This document shows positions 24,786 through 34,607 of a DNA stretch of 43,548 nucleotides, piece after piece (the stretch's first letter is position 1; every line of letters starts with the position of its first letter). The notes under the pieces are model-generated. The model saw only the letters and a program-made list of their open reading frames with translations, had not been told where the DNA came from and searched no databases. The stretch lies in NCBI GenBank assembly GCA_016192345.1, contig JACPUH010000076.1:1-43548 (forward strand), written 5' to 3'. A program made the translations under genes and the position numbers. The DNA comes from Ignavibacteriales bacterium (lineage in GTDB: Bacteria > Bacteroidota > Ignavibacteria > UBA10030).

Positions 24786-25895
24786 CTACAGTGCACGTTC
24801 CGTTTCGGGGTCGAAGAAATGGGAGCCGGAAAGATCGAACATCAATTCGAACGGCTTGCCGACCGATGGTGTACTCTGCGCGCCGATGCGGGCGACGTAT
24901 TGCTGCTTGTTCTTTCCCGTGGAGAAGTAGAGATAGATCTCATTTCCCATCGGCTCCACCACCTCGACCTGAACCTTCCAGGGAGTGCCGGCTTTCGTTC
25001 TGGGTGCAGTGGAAGGGTCGTACAGATGTTCGGGTCGCAGACCCAGGATGATGTCCTTCCCCAGGGAAGGTCGCACACGGGGTTCCAACGTTCTCGGGAT
25101 GGTGAACCTCACCCCTCCCCCCTTCTCCTGAAAGACGAGTGATCGCCCCTTCTCTATGATCCCTTCAAAAAAATTCATCGATGGACTGCCAATGAATCCG
25201 GCGGCGAATTTATTTTTCGGCTTATTGTAGATGGTCAAAGGGGAATCGACCTGTTGGACGTAACCGTCTTTCATCAGGACGATCATCTGCCCCATCGTCA
25301 TGGCTTCCGTTTGATCGTGGGTTACGTAGATCATCGTGGCTTCCAATCGGCGATGGAGCCTCGATATTTCCGTCCGCATTTGCACCCTGAGCTTGGCGTC
25401 CAGGTTGCTTAACGGTTCATCAAAAAGAAAGACTTTCGGCTTACGGACAATAGCTCTCCCCACAGCCACGCGCTGACGCTGACCTCCGGAAAGTGCTTTC
25501 GGTTTTCGATCGAGATACTCCTCAATGCCGAGGATGGACGCGGCCTCCCTGACACGGCGGTCGATCTCTTCCTTCGGGAACTTCCGCAACTTAAGCCCGA
25601 AGGCCATGTTCTCGTAGACCGACATATGCGGATACAAGGCGTAATTCTGAAAGACCATGGCAATATCCCGGTCTTTGGGCGGAGTATCGTTCATCACCAC
25701 ACCATCGATCCAGAGCGTTCCTTCGGAAATTTCCTCAAGACCTGCAATCATCCGCAGCGTGGTCGATTTGCCGCAACCGGATGGCCCCACAAGAACGACG
25801 AACTCTTTGTCCTGAATCTCCAGGGACATCTCGTGCACGGCAACCACTCCCCCCTCGTAGACTTTTTTCACATTCTCGAGACGAACATTTGCCAC
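24786..25895 (-). CDS. MalK/UgpC-family ABC transporter ATP-binding protein
   Basis: A 369-residue ATPase of the carbohydrate-importer class (MalK, UgpC, MsmX). It has Walker A GPSGCGKST (37-45), the Q-loop at VFQNYALYPH, the signature LSGGQRQR (135-142), Walker B FLFDEP (156-161) and the H-loop His193 (YVTHDQTEAM). A C-terminal TOBE/OB regulatory domain follows (residues ~240-369, with LGLRPEHLY). The frame is open to 25949, but the GTG at 25895 begins the normal ANVRLENVKKVYEGG, with GGGAGG and AAGGA ahead and no overlap with aroA. No permease or binding-protein gene is nearby, so it may be a shared ATPase like MsmX serving several sugar importers. Confidence 0.92.
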   Translation of the reverse strand: MANVRLENVKKVYEGGVVAVHEMSLEIQDKEFVVLVGPSGCGKSTTLRMIAGLEEISEGTLWIDGVVMNDTPPKDRDIAMVFQNYALYPHMSVYENMAFGLKLRKFPKEEIDRRVREAASILGIEEYLDRKPKALSGGQRQRVAVGRAIVRKPKVFLFDEPLSNLDAKLRVQMRTEISRLHRRLEATMIYVTHDQTEAMTMGQMIVLMKDGYVQQVDSPLTIYNKPKNKFAAGFIGSPSMNFFEGIIEKGRSLVFQEKGGGVRFTIPRTLEPRVRPSLGKDIILGLRPEHLYDPSTAPRTKAGTPWKVQVEVVEPMGNEIYLYFSTGKNKQQYVARIGAQSTPSVGKPFELMFDLSGSHFFDPETERAL

Positions 25896-25915
25896 AATCC
25901 TTGCCTCCCGGTAGG

Positions 25916-27202
25916 TTATGACCGCTGAAGCGACGAAAGTTGTTCCCAAAAGTCCGGAAAAGAAATATCAACACAGTCTGCGCTGTTGATGACCATCCCT
26001 GGTTGCACCGCCAGACCGGCAACACCAAAAGCCATGGCAATACGATGGTCACCGAAGCTGTCGACTTCGGCGCCAAGTACGTTTTTTTTGCCTTTAAATG
26101 CAAACCCATCGCGGTATTCTTCAACGTCGATTCCTAGTCGGCGAAGATTTGAAACCATCGACTGGATTCGATCGGACTCCTTGTTGCGGAGGTCGAAGGC
26201 ATCATGCAATTCGAACCGTCCATCCAGGAACAAGCCGGCAATAGCAAGAATGGGAATCTCATCGATCACTTCGGCGACGGCTCTTCCGGAGAGAAGAAGA
26301 TTTCCACGGAGAGCAGAGGAACGAATGAGAATATCCCCCATGGGTTCACCGCTGAACTCCTGAAGGTTGCCGATTTCCATATCGGCGCCGATCGAACGGA
26401 GCATGTCAAGTGCGCGCGTGCGCGTGGGATTCAGTCCGATGCCCCGCAGAAGAAGTTCCGAGTCCGGAACGATCAACGCCGCGACAATCAGAAAGGCTGC
26501 CGAGGAAACGTCTCCCGGGATAACGAACTTGCGGGCCTCGATTCTCTGTCCACCCGCGACCTGGATAACGGTCTTTTCCTTCTCCGTCGATGACCGTAAA
26601 TTCAGCATTCGCTCGGTATGGTCGCGCGTCGGCACCGGTTCCGATACACGGGTTTCCCCATCGGCAAACAGTCCGGCCAGGAGAACGGCCGATTTGACCT
26701 GCGCGCTGGGGAACGGCATCTCGTACGCAATAGGATTCAGCGGAGACAGCCCGTGGATCGTGAGCGGGGCGGTTCCCTTCGGCCCACTTTCGATGTGGAC
26801 TCCCATCGACGTCAGCGGCTCGATGATGCGTTTCATAGGACGCTTCGACAATGATTCATCCCCCGTCATAATAGATGTAAATGCCTGTCCAGCTAAAATA
26901 CCGGAGAGCAGACGCATCGTCGTACCGGAGTTCCCTGCATCAAGACTCCCCGCGGGAGCTTTGAGCCCCCGTAGACCACGGCCATGAATGCGAAGAACTT
27001 CCCCCTCTTCCGTGAATTGAACGCCGAGGGCCGCGAGGCAATTTCTTGTACTCCTGGGATCGGCGGCATTGAGGAAGCCATGAACCTCTGATGTCCCTTC
27101 CGCAAGAGCTCCGATCATCAACGCCCTGTGCGAAATGGATTTATCGCCCGGAACGGTGATGCTTCCCCTCAACCCTCTGGATGGTGAAATAGTTTGTTTC
27201 AA
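25916..27202 (-). CDS. aroA: 3-phosphoshikimate 1-carboxyvinyltransferase (EPSP synthase)
   Basis: A 428-residue EPSP synthase, joining shikimate-3-phosphate and phosphoenolpyruvate in the shikimate pathway to chorismate. N-terminal VPGDKSISHRALMIGALAEG (the Lys and Ser contacts), LDAGNSGTTMRLLSG (PEP site), and the C-terminal GDHRIAMAFGVAGL are all present. The NSGTT glycine pattern looks like the NAGT(A) loop variants, so herbicide class cannot be fixed by eye. The start codon is TTG at 27202, with GGGAA seven bases ahead and no better ATG. Its product chorismate feeds TrpE and TrpG/PabA, encoded elsewhere in the window. A GCAAGT/ACTTGC hairpin lies in its short leader (27218-27232). Confidence 0.94.
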   Translation of the reverse strand: MKQTISPSRGLRGSITVPGDKSISHRALMIGALAEGTSEVHGFLNAADPRSTRNCLAALGVQFTEEGEVLRIHGRGLRGLKAPAGSLDAGNSGTTMRLLSGILAGQAFTSIMTGDESLSKRPMKRIIEPLTSMGVHIESGPKGTAPLTIHGLSPLNPIAYEMPFPSAQVKSAVLLAGLFADGETRVSEPVPTRDHTERMLNLRSSTEKEKTVIQVAGGQRIEARKFVIPGDVSSAAFLIVAALIVPDSELLLRGIGLNPTRTRALDMLRSIGADMEIGNLQEFSGEPMGDILIRSSALRGNLLLSGRAVAEVIDEIPILAIAGLFLDGRFELHDAFDLRNKESDRIQSMVSNLRRLGIDVEEYRDGFAFKGKKNVLGAEVDSFGDHRIAMAFGVAGLAVQPGMVINSADCVDISFPDFWEQLSSLQRS

Positions 27203-27282
27203 TGTATTCCCTGTTTTGCAAGTACGACTTGCCGGCGTGACGGTCGGCCCTTACCGGAAGATATTGCGCGCGAAAATAAAAA

Positions 27283-27318
27283 ATCCTCACACCCGGTAGA
27301 ATAACATAGTGTGAGGAT
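27283..27318 (-). terminator. Intrinsic terminator after pnp
   Basis: ATCCTCACAC (27283-27292) and GTGTGAGGAT (27309-27318) form ten perfect pairs. Reading the minus strand, the stem is followed by TTTTTTATTTT. It ends the rimP-to-pnp operon. Confidence 0.88.
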
Positions 27319-27337
27319 ACGTTACCACAGGGCACCG

Positions 27338-29524
27338 TTAGCGTCTGCCGGAACCGCCGCGACCCCTGTCACGGTCACCACGGTCGCCACGATCACGACG
27401 GGGAGCGCTGCTCCGCTTTTCCATTTCTTCGGCGGCGTGTTCTCCACCGGGGAGCAAAGCTTTGCGGCTCAGGTTCAACCGTCCTTCGTTGTCGATCTTC
27501 ATCAACTTTACTTCAATCTGGTCACCGACTTTCACGAGGTCCTCCACCTTCTCCACCCTGTTGACATCGAGTTGGGAAATATGGACAAGCCCCTCTTTCC
27601 CGGGGAGGATTTCCACAAAGGCACCGAACTCCATGATCTTCTTCACGGTGGCTTGGTACGTCTTTCCCACTTCGGGCATCTCCGTCATGCGACGGATGGC
27701 GACCATGGCTTTCTCCGCCGAGGAAGCTTCGACGGCGGCAACCGTGACCGTTCCATCATCCTCGATGTTAATCTCCGCTCCGCTGTCTTTGACCAGCTGA
27801 CGGATATTCTTTCCTCCGGGTCCGATCAACGCCCCGATCATATCGACCGGGATCTTGATGGTCTGGAGGCGCGGGGCAAATGGTGAAAGGTCCGGACGCG
27901 GCGCATCGAGCGTCTTTGCCATCTCACCGAGGATATGCAGCCGCCCGTCCTTCGCCTGTTCGAGCGCTTTCTGCATGACCTCGAGTGTGACCCCTTTGAT
28001 CTTGATATCCATCTGGAAGGAGGTGATACCCTCCCGCGAACCAGCCACTTTGAAATCCATATCACCCAGGTGATCTTCGTTGCCGAGGATATCGCTGAGG
28101 ATGGCAACATCATTTCCCTCCTTGACAAGTCCCATGGCAATTCCGGCAATCGGACGTTTCAGCGGAACGCCGGCGTCGAAGAGGGCCAGTGTGCCTGCAC
28201 AGACCGTCGCCATCGAGGAGGAGCCGTTGGATTCCAGGATGTCGGAAACGATGCGGATCGTATACGGAAATTCCGCCTCTGCGGGGGCCAGGATTTTCAA
28301 AGCCCGTTCAGCCAGATTCCCATGGCCGATCTCCCGCCTCCCGGTAAAGCCGACCCGGCCAACCTCCCCGACGCTAAAGGGGGGAAAATTATAATGCAGC
28401 ATGAATCGTTTGGTGGTCTCCGGCAACAGCCCGTCGATCATTTGTTCGTCGAGCTTCGTTCCAAGTGTCGCCGTCGTCAAACTTTGGGTTTCGCCGCGTG
28501 TGAAAAGGGCCGAACCATGGGTTCGAGGAAGGAGGCCCACTTCGCATGTAATGGGGCGAATATCCTTCAAGCCGCGACCATCAAGGCGCTTACCTTCCTG
28601 GAGGATCGTGGAACGCATGGCATCCTTCTCCAGGTCGTGGAGAACGGCATCGATCGACTCTTCCTGCTCGGGGTACTGTTCGGCCAGCGCTTTACGGACT
28701 TCTTCGTACACCTTTCCCGTTTGTTCCGCCCGTTCTTCCTTCGCCATGACCGTGCGGCTCATTTCCTTGAGTTGCTTCGCTGCGAGGTCCTTGACCTTGC
28801 CGGCAAGGCCATCGGGAAGCTGCGGGACCTCGATGGCCCTTTTTGCGCGGTTGATGGCAGCAGCGAGTTCCTTCTGGACGGCGCAGAGAGCTTTGATGGA
28901 CTCATGTCCGAACTTTAAAGCGGCGAGCATGTCGGCTTCGGAGATCTCCTTCGACTCCCCCTCCACCATGACGATGGAATCCTCGGTTCCGGCGACCATG
29001 ACATCCATGTCGCTTTTTTCCAACTCGCCGAAGGTTGGGTTGATGATGAAGTTTCCGTTCACCCGTCCCACGCGAACCTCCGCAACCGGTCCGTCGAACG
29101 GGATATCGGAGACCATCAGGGCGGCAGAGGCGGCGCATCCACCCAGCACATCGCTATCATTTTGCGTGTCGGACGAATAGACCGTCACGAGCACCTGTGT
29201 TTCGTTGAAATAGTCCTTGGGGAACATCGGACGAATCGGACGGTCGATGAGGCGGGATGAGAGAACTTCCTTCTCGGTGGGCCTCCCTTCACGCTTGAAA
29301 AAGCCCCCGGGTATTTTCCCCGCTGCTGCCGTTTTCTCCCGGTATTCCACCTGGAGCGGGAAGAAATCCTGGCCTTCCTTCACATGGCGGGCGCTCACGA
29401 CCGCTGCAAGAACCATCGTATCACCGTACCGGACCATCACGGCTCCATCGGCCTGCTTGGCAAAGCGTCCGGTTTCAAAGGAAAACGTCTTTCCACCCAG
29501 CGACAACTCTTTTGTAACCTTCAT
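27338..29524 (-). CDS. pnp: Polyribonucleotide nucleotidyltransferase (PNPase)
   Basis: A 728-residue PNPase, the phosphorolytic 3'-5' exoribonuclease of the degradosome. Domain order is RNase PH 1 (residues ~10-140, with [26 protein letters not shown] in parts), an alpha-helical domain, RNase PH 2 (about 310-540, with [16 protein letters not shown] and the EANGSSSMA-like [13 protein letters not shown]), KH (about 555-615, [14 protein letters not shown]), and S1 (about 620-690). The tail is Arg/Asp/Gly-rich ([19 protein letters not shown] in parts), as in several Bacteroidota-type PNPases, and may bind RNA. It follows rpsO, the classical order, with a hairpin between them that may be used in autoregulation. 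Confidence 0.96.
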   Translation of the reverse strand: MKVTKELSLGGKTFSFETGRFAKQADGAVMVRYGDTMVLAAVVSARHVKEGQDFFPLQVEYREKTAAAGKIPGGFFKREGRPTEKEVLSSRLIDRPIRPMFPKDYFNETQVLVTVYSSDTQNDSDVLGGCAASAALMVSDIPFDGPVAEVRVGRVNGNFIINPTFGELEKSDMDVMVAGTEDSIVMVEGESKEISEADMLAALKFGHESIKALCAVQKELAAAINRAKRAIEVPQLPDGLAGKVKDLAAKQLKEMSRTVMAKEERAEQTGKVYEEVRKALAEQYPEQEESIDAVLHDLEKDAMRSTILQEGKRLDGRGLKDIRPITCEVGLLPRTHGSALFTRGETQSLTTATLGTKLDEQMIDGLLPETTKRFMLHYNFPPFSVGEVGRVGFTGRREIGHGNLAERALKILAPAEAEFPYTIRIVSDILESNGSSSMATVCAGTLALFDAGVPLKRPIAGIAMGLVKEGNDVAILSDILGNEDHLGDMDFKVAGSREGITSFQMDIKIKGVTLEVMQKALEQAKDGRLHILGEMAKTLDAPRPDLSPFAPRLQTIKIPVDMIGALIGPGGKNIRQLVKDSGAEINIEDDGTVTVAAVEASSAEKAMVAIRRMTEMPEVGKTYQATVKKIMEFGAFVEILPGKEGLVHISQLDVNRVEKVEDLVKVGDQIEVKLMKIDNEGRLNLSRKALLPGGEHAAEEMEKRSSAPRRDRGDRGDRDRGRGGSGRR

Positions 29525-29561
29525 AATCTTTCTTTCTTCGCTAAAAGTACTTCATCCTGAC

Positions 29562-29580
29562 GCCTACCACCCTGGTAGGC
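29562..29580 (-). terminator. rpsO-pnp intergenic hairpin
   Basis: GCCTACCA (29562-29569), loop of three, TGGTAGGC (29573-29580): eight perfect pairs directly after the rpsO stop. No T-run follows on the minus strand (GTCAGGATG), so it is more likely a partial terminator or processing site than a full stop. In E. coli the same interval holds a terminator and the RNase III site used in PNPase autoregulation. Confidence 0.5.
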
Positions 29581-29850
29581 TTATTTGCGGATGTCCAGCT
29601 CCTGAATGATTTTTCTGTATCGTTCGATATCCTTCTTCATGAGATAATCGAGCAACCGGCGCCGTTTTCCCACCATTTTCAACAACCCAAAACGTCCATG
29701 GTTATCCTTCTTATGCTGGTTCAAATGCGGCGAGAGGCCGTTGATCGTTGCCGTGAGAATGGCAATCTGCACTTCCGGGGTCCCCGAGTCGTTCGGTCCC
29801 TTTCCGTATTTTTTCAGAATATCCGCCTTTTGTTCCTTGGTCAGTGACAT
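29581..29850 (-). CDS. rpsO: 30S ribosomal protein S15
   Basis: An 89-residue S15, a primary 16S rRNA-binding protein of the small-subunit platform. The conserved core is present: [46 protein letters not shown]. Length is exactly typical. AAGGAG precedes the ATG. It stands between ribF and pnp, as in many bacteria. Confidence 0.97.
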   Translation of the reverse strand: MSLTKEQKADILKKYGKGPNDSGTPEVQIAILTATINGLSPHLNQHKKDNHGRFGLLKMVGKRRRLLDYLMKKDIERYRKIIQELDIRK

Positions 29851-29889
29851 TGCTGCTCCTTACGAAATGAATTGTTGATGAATAGATTC

Positions 29890-30849
29890 TTACACTTGCC
29901 GGGAAACGATGAGATTCCGATGATGCTGAGCGAGGAACCGCAACGTCTCTTCCCGGTCCTGGTGCATCTGCCGGATCAATGCCTCCACCGAATCGAACTT
30001 CAACTCGTCCCGCAGACGTTTGAGAATTCTTATGGTAATATTCCTGTCATACAGATCGGCGTCGAACTCGAGAATAAAAACCTCGACGGTCTGCTGCCCG
30101 TTGTCGGAAAAGGTCGGGCGTACACCGATGCTCAATATCCCCGCATACCGTTGATCATCCACCACCACCTCGACCACATAGATCCCGTTGGCAGGGATGA
30201 GCTTCCGATCGGTTGAGGTTCGGATATTTGCGGTTGGGAAGCCGAGCGATTTCCCCCTCCCATCACCGCGGACGACCGTTCCTTCGATGCTGTAGGGGCG
30301 TCCCAACATCCGTTCAGCCTTGTCGATGGCTCCTGCGAGGAGGTATTGGCGTATCCGCGAGCTGCTGACGACCTCTTCCTCCACGTGCACCGGCTTCATT
30401 GCCACCATCGAAAACTCAAATTCCTTCCCCAGCCGCAGCAACTCTTCAACGCTCCCCTCCCGGTCACGTCCAAAGTGATGATCGTATCCTTCGACCACCT
30501 CACTGACCCCGATCCGATGGACGAGGTAGTTTATGAAAAAATCCCGAGACGACTGGCGGGAGAACTCATACGTGAAGGGAACCACAAAGAACAGATCCAC
30601 GCCAAGACGCTCACACAATCGCTCTTTTTCCTCCGGCGTTGTGAGCAGTTGAGCCGGTTTGCCGGAAAGAACTTCCTTCGGATGAGGCTCGAAGGTCAGG
30701 ACAACAGCCCGTCCCTTGCGATTCTGCGCCCTCCGAACAACCTCCCCCAGTACTTCCTGATGTGCGAGATGAACGCCGTCAAACGAACCGACCGTTATCA
30801 CAGAGTTTTTCTCGTAAGGGATTTTCTCAAGTCGGTGAACTGTCGTCAT
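29890..30849 (-). CDS. ribF: Bifunctional riboflavin kinase/FMN adenylyltransferase
   Basis: A 319-residue two-domain enzyme making FMN and FAD. The N-terminal adenylyltransferase domain has GSFDGVHLAHQ (21-31, the HxGH-like nucleotide site) and VEGYDHHFGRDREG. The C-terminal kinase domain begins at GRPYSIEGTVVRGDGRGKSLGFPTANI (in parts), with the PTAN motif that binds ATP-Mg. Length is standard. It lies 7 bases after truB, in the usual truB-ribF-rpsO order. Confidence 0.95.
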   Translation of the reverse strand: MTTVHRLEKIPYEKNSVITVGSFDGVHLAHQEVLGEVVRRAQNRKGRAVVLTFEPHPKEVLSGKPAQLLTTPEEKERLCERLGVDLFFVVPFTYEFSRQSSRDFFINYLVHRIGVSEVVEGYDHHFGRDREGSVEELLRLGKEFEFSMVAMKPVHVEEEVVSSSRIRQYLLAGAIDKAERMLGRPYSIEGTVVRGDGRGKSLGFPTANIRTSTDRKLIPANGIYVVEVVVDDQRYAGILSIGVRPTFSDNGQQTVEVFILEFDADLYDRNITIRILKRLRDELKFDSVEALIRQMHQDREETLRFLAQHHRNLIVSRQV

Positions 30850-30856
30850 GGCCGAT

Positions 30857-31564
30857 TTATCGGTCGCTGTTCGTCCCGCTCAGTGCGTGGTCCAATTGTT
30901 CCATCGTTATCGCATCGTGCACGGAATACGGACCAATACGAGTTCTCCGCAATGATGTCAGGACCGCGCCGCACCCCAACCGTGTTCCGACATCGTGGAC
31001 GAGGGATCGGATATACGTCCCTTTGGAACAGACGACCCGGAACCCGACATCCGGTGGAGTGAACGAAAGGATCTCAAACTCCGCAATCTCTATTTCCTTT
31101 GCTTGCCGCTCGACTGTTTTGCCTTTTCTGGCAATCGCGTAAAGGGGCTTCCCTTTGTGCTTCGCGGCGGAATACATCGGTGGAACCTGTAGTTGTTTTC
31201 CCACAAACTGTTGGGCCGCCCCCGCGAGATGCTCGAGACTGACGCTTGCAGAATCCCTGCTGTCCGTCACAGCGGTTTCAAGATCAAAGCTCGGCGTCTG
31301 AATCCCCAGCCGAAACGTGCCGGTATACTCTTTCTCAAGACCCGCGTACTCGTCAAAGGACTTCGTCTTTTTTCCCGTGCAGACGATCAGCAGGCCGGTT
31401 GCTTTTGGGTCGAGCGTGCCTGCGTGGCCGACCTTTTTCCCATTGAGGGTAAAGCGAACCCTCCGCACAACGTCGAAGGAGGTCCAGTTCAACGGCTTAT
31501 CAATCAGGAGAACCTGGCCCTCTTCCACGGACAAAGGGGTATGAGCGGTCCGGGGTGTCATCAT
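30857..31564 (-). CDS. truB: tRNA pseudouridine-55 synthase
   Basis: A 235-residue TruB, which makes the universal pseudouridine 55 in the tRNA T-loop. The catalytic Asp is Asp52 in GHAGTLDPKATGLL; LIDKPLNWTSFDVV (20-33) and the SKGTYIRSL motif are also present. It is short and lacks the C-terminal PUA domain of the E. coli enzyme (about 314 residues), as is usual in the Bacteroidota/Chlorobiota group. It overlaps rbfA by four bases (31561-31564). Confidence 0.94.
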   Translation of the reverse strand: MMTPRTAHTPLSVEEGQVLLIDKPLNWTSFDVVRRVRFTLNGKKVGHAGTLDPKATGLLIVCTGKKTKSFDEYAGLEKEYTGTFRLGIQTPSFDLETAVTDSRDSASVSLEHLAGAAQQFVGKQLQVPPMYSAAKHKGKPLYAIARKGKTVERQAKEIEIAEFEILSFTPPDVGFRVVCSKGTYIRSLVHDVGTRLGCGAVLTSLRRTRIGPYSVHDAITMEQLDHALSGTNSDR

Positions 31565-31929
31565 TCACGTTTTTGTTCCTCCGAACCGGTATCCTTGTGA
31601 ATTTTATGCAACAGGCTCTCGATGTGCATGGCATGGTCGAGCGATTCATCAAGATAGACCATGATCGAGGGCGTGAACTTGAGATGAAGGTTGCGCCCCA
31701 ATTCCGTTCGGATGAAGGCTTTTTCGACCTCGAGCAACGCCAGGGTTTTCCGTTTTCGTTCCGCATCCCCGAAGACGCTGACGTACACCTTGGCGATCTT
31801 CAAGTCCGGCGTCATCCGCACTTCCGTCACCGTCATCAGGCCGTACTCTTCCATCCGAAAATGATGCTGGAAGATCTCACTGATGCGCTCCTTGACCAAG
31901 GATGATACTTTTTCCGTCCGTACCGACAT
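31561..31929 (-). CDS. rbfA: Ribosome-binding factor A
   Basis: A 122-residue RbfA, a KH-fold factor in 16S rRNA maturation. It shows MSVRTEKVSSLVKERISEIF at the start, VTEVRMTPDLKIAKVYVSVFG (beta strands) and LRTELGRNLHLKFTP-type (here IRTELGRNLHLKFTP) in the second half. It lies 12 bases after infB and overlaps truB. Confidence 0.94.
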   Translation of the reverse strand: MSVRTEKVSSLVKERISEIFQHHFRMEEYGLMTVTEVRMTPDLKIAKVYVSVFGDAERKRKTLALLEVEKAFIRTELGRNLHLKFTPSIMVYLDESLDHAMHIESLLHKIHKDTGSEEQKRE

Positions 31930-31941
31930 AGCGACACTGCC

Positions 31942-34569
31942 TTACGCAAGCTTGCGTTTTGTTTCAACAATCTTATAGGCTTCAATGATATCGCCGACCT
32001 TGATGTCGTTAAACCCATCGAGCATGATACCACATTCGAAGCCCTGTTCCACCTCCCGCACATCCTCCTTGAAGCGTTTGAGCGAGGCGATGGCGCCGTC
32101 AAAGACGATGAGCCCGTCCCTGACAATCCGGACCTTGTTGTTCCGAACGATCTTCCCATCCTGGACATGGCATCCGGCGATCGTTCCGATCTTTGAGATC
32201 TTGAAGGTTTCGCGGACCTCGATCGTCGCAAGGATTTCCTCGCTAAGCGACGGTGCGAGCATACCTTCGAGGGCGCTCTTGACTTCGTTGATGGCGTCGT
32301 AAATAATACTGTAGAGCCGGATATCGACCTCTTCCGATTCTGCAAGCCGGCGCGCATTGAGGTTCGGCCTCACGTGGAAGCCGATGATCACCGCCCGTGA
32401 TGCGGCGGCAAGCAGGACATCGGACTCCGAGATTCCTCCCACGCCCTTGTGAATGACAACCACTTTCACTTCACCGGTGGCGAGCTTCATCAAGGAATCG
32501 GAAAGCGCCTCGACCGAGCCATCGACATCTCCCTTGACAATAATAGGAAGATCTTTGACCTGACCCTGTTTGATTTGTTCGGAGAGATCATCGAGCGTTA
32601 TGAGTCGGCGCTGGCGGAAATCCTGTTCGCGTTTCAGTTGTTGCCGCTTCAGGCTTATTTCCCGCGCTTCACGCTCACTGGAAAGGACGATAAACTCATC
32701 CCCCGCTTGCGGGATGCCGTCGAATCCGAGAAGTTGGACAGGCTGTGACGGGGTCGTCACTTCCACACGTTTACCCCGCTCATCGAACATCGCGCGTGCC
32801 CGCCCGCTCCACACGCCGCTGACAAAAGAATCTCCAATTTTGAGAGAGCCTTTTTGTACGAGCACTGTTGCGATAATGCCTTTGCCCTTGTCGAGTTCAG
32901 ACTCGATGATAACGCCACGGGCGAGCCGGCCCGGGTTCGCCTTGAGATCCAGGACCTCCGCTTCCAGCAAGATCTTTTCGAGCAATTGACCGACATTTTT
33001 TCCACTCTTGGCGGAGAGTTCCACTGCCTGGTACTTACCTCCCCATTCCTCCACCAGGACTCCTTTTTCCGAGAGCTGTTGCTTGATCCGCTCGGGGTTC
33101 GCATCAGCCTTGTCGGTTTTGTTCATCGCGATGACGATGGGGACTCCTGCCGCCTGGGCATGACTGATCGCCTCGACGGTTTGCGGCATCACATTATCAT
33201 CGGCAGCAACAACCAGCACGACGATATCGGTGACTTTGGCCCCGCGGGCACGCATGGCGGTAAAGGCCTCGTGACCCGGCGTATCGAGGAAGGTAATCTG
33301 TTTTCCATCCGGCAGGGTTACTTCATAGGCACCGATGTGTTGAGTGATTCCCCCCGCCTCTCCTGCAACGACATTCGCCCTCCGGATATAATCGAGCAAC
33401 GAAGTCTTGCCGTGGTCGACGTGACCCATGATCGTGACGACCGGCGGCCTGGGCTTCAGGTCCTCGAGTGCATCCGGGGTATCGGCAAGCACATCGGCAG
33501 TAAATTCGGATTCGAAGTCGACCTGGAATCCAAATTCATCGGCCACAAGCTGGATCGTATCCTTATCCAACCGTTGGTTGATGGAGGCCATGATGCCCAG
33601 TCCCATGATCTTCTGGATAACCTCGGCAACAGAAGCCCGCATCAAGTCCGCAAGTTCCCCCACCGTGACGAACTCCGTCACACGAATCCTCGTCTTGCCG
33701 CGTTCCAGTTCCTCCTGGATCCGCTGTTCCTCCTCTTCGCGCTCCTTTTTCTTTCTCTTCCGGATGGCAGCCCGTGCACTGACCGAGACGTCTTCCATCT
33801 CCGCCAGGGTCTCCCGAATAGCTTTTTCAACCTCCTGCTCGTCTACTTCGGCATGGCGGACTTTTTTTCTCTTCCGTGCCTTGTTCTCAACTTCATCCTC
33901 CGCCGCTCCAGGTTTCCCGGCGGCCTTTTTCGGGAGATCGCGAAGTTTCTTCTTCTTTTTCTTTTTCTTCTTCTCGTCTGATTCCTCAGCGGGCGGACCG
34001 GCCTGGGCAGCCTTGGCGACCTCCATTTTACCTTTGATCGTCAAGCCTCTCCGGGGACGAGAGAGAGCCTGTTCCAACGGGCTCAATCGTTTCACACCGG
34101 GACGCGAGGGAGGTTGAGCGGCAACAGGTTCCTTTTCGGCAACCGGCTCTTCCGGCGCGACAACTTCCTGAACCACCGGAGGTTCCTTCTCGGGTTGCTC
34201 CTCCTCAGCAGAACTTTCCACGGCAGGGATCGTTTCTAACGGAGCCTGTTCTGCGACGGCGACAGGTTCCGGCCCCTCCATGGTTTCGGCGGGAGCCTCT
34301 TCCGCCTGCTTTTTGTCGGGCTTCTCCGGCGTCTCCTTCTTGCGCGAGGAACGGAACTCCTGGAGCTTTCGCTGATGCCGTTCAGCGACATCCCGCTCCT
34401 TTTTGAAGTGCCCCATGATGGCGGACATCATGTCGTCCGTCACGGACGACATGTGGTTCTTCACCTCAAAGCCTTTTTTCCGGAGAAACTCGATGATCGT
34501 TTCGCTCGAAACGTTCAGCTCTGTGGCCAGCTTGTAGATCTTTATTTTTTTCGCTGCAGTTTCTGCCAT
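31942..34569 (-). CDS. infB: Translation initiation factor IF-2
   Basis: An 875-residue IF-2, the GTPase that brings initiator tRNA to the 30S subunit. The N-terminus has an IF2_N module ([20 protein letters not shown]), then a long Glu/Pro/Lys-rich linker including ten consecutive lysines near residue 200. The G domain starts near residue 380 with GHVDHGKTS, followed by DTPGHEAF and NKTDKA. The beta-barrel domains and the C-terminal fMet-tRNA-binding domain follow. The frame extends to a TTG at 34599, but the ATG at 34569 ([13 protein letters not shown]) is the natural start with AAAAGG ahead. The lysine run comes from a low-complexity stretch at about 33945-33976. Confidence 0.95.
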   Translation of the reverse strand: MAETAAKKIKIYKLATELNVSSETIIEFLRKKGFEVKNHMSSVTDDMMSAIMGHFKKERDVAERHQRKLQEFRSSRKKETPEKPDKKQAEEAPAETMEGPEPVAVAEQAPLETIPAVESSAEEEQPEKEPPVVQEVVAPEEPVAEKEPVAAQPPSRPGVKRLSPLEQALSRPRRGLTIKGKMEVAKAAQAGPPAEESDEKKKKKKKKKLRDLPKKAAGKPGAAEDEVENKARKRKKVRHAEVDEQEVEKAIRETLAEMEDVSVSARAAIRKRKKKEREEEEQRIQEELERGKTRIRVTEFVTVGELADLMRASVAEVIQKIMGLGIMASINQRLDKDTIQLVADEFGFQVDFESEFTADVLADTPDALEDLKPRPPVVTIMGHVDHGKTSLLDYIRRANVVAGEAGGITQHIGAYEVTLPDGKQITFLDTPGHEAFTAMRARGAKVTDIVVLVVAADDNVMPQTVEAISHAQAAGVPIVIAMNKTDKADANPERIKQQLSEKGVLVEEWGGKYQAVELSAKSGKNVGQLLEKILLEAEVLDLKANPGRLARGVIIESELDKGKGIIATVLVQKGSLKIGDSFVSGVWSGRARAMFDERGKRVEVTTPSQPVQLLGFDGIPQAGDEFIVLSSEREAREISLKRQQLKREQDFRQRRLITLDDLSEQIKQGQVKDLPIIVKGDVDGSVEALSDSLMKLATGEVKVVVIHKGVGGISESDVLLAAASRAVIIGFHVRPNLNARRLAESEEVDIRLYSIIYDAINEVKSALEGMLAPSLSEEILATIEVRETFKISKIGTIAGCHVQDGKIVRNNKVRIVRDGLIVFDGAIASLKRFKEDVREVEQGFECGIMLDGFNDIKVGDIIEAYKIVETKRKLA

Positions 34570-34607
34570 TCTGGAAATTGCCTTTTTACCAACGCGCAAA
34601 TGATGGG

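Noticed and set aside
33945..33976. Homopolymer-like (Lys codon) tract in infB considered as a frameshift or slippage site
   Set aside because: The frame stays open and in register on both sides with normal IF-2 domains; lysine-rich linkers are common in IF-2.
32854..33981. 375-codon plus-strand frame opposite infB
   Set aside because: Shadow of infB, including the poly-lysine stretch read as Leu/Phe-rich sequence.
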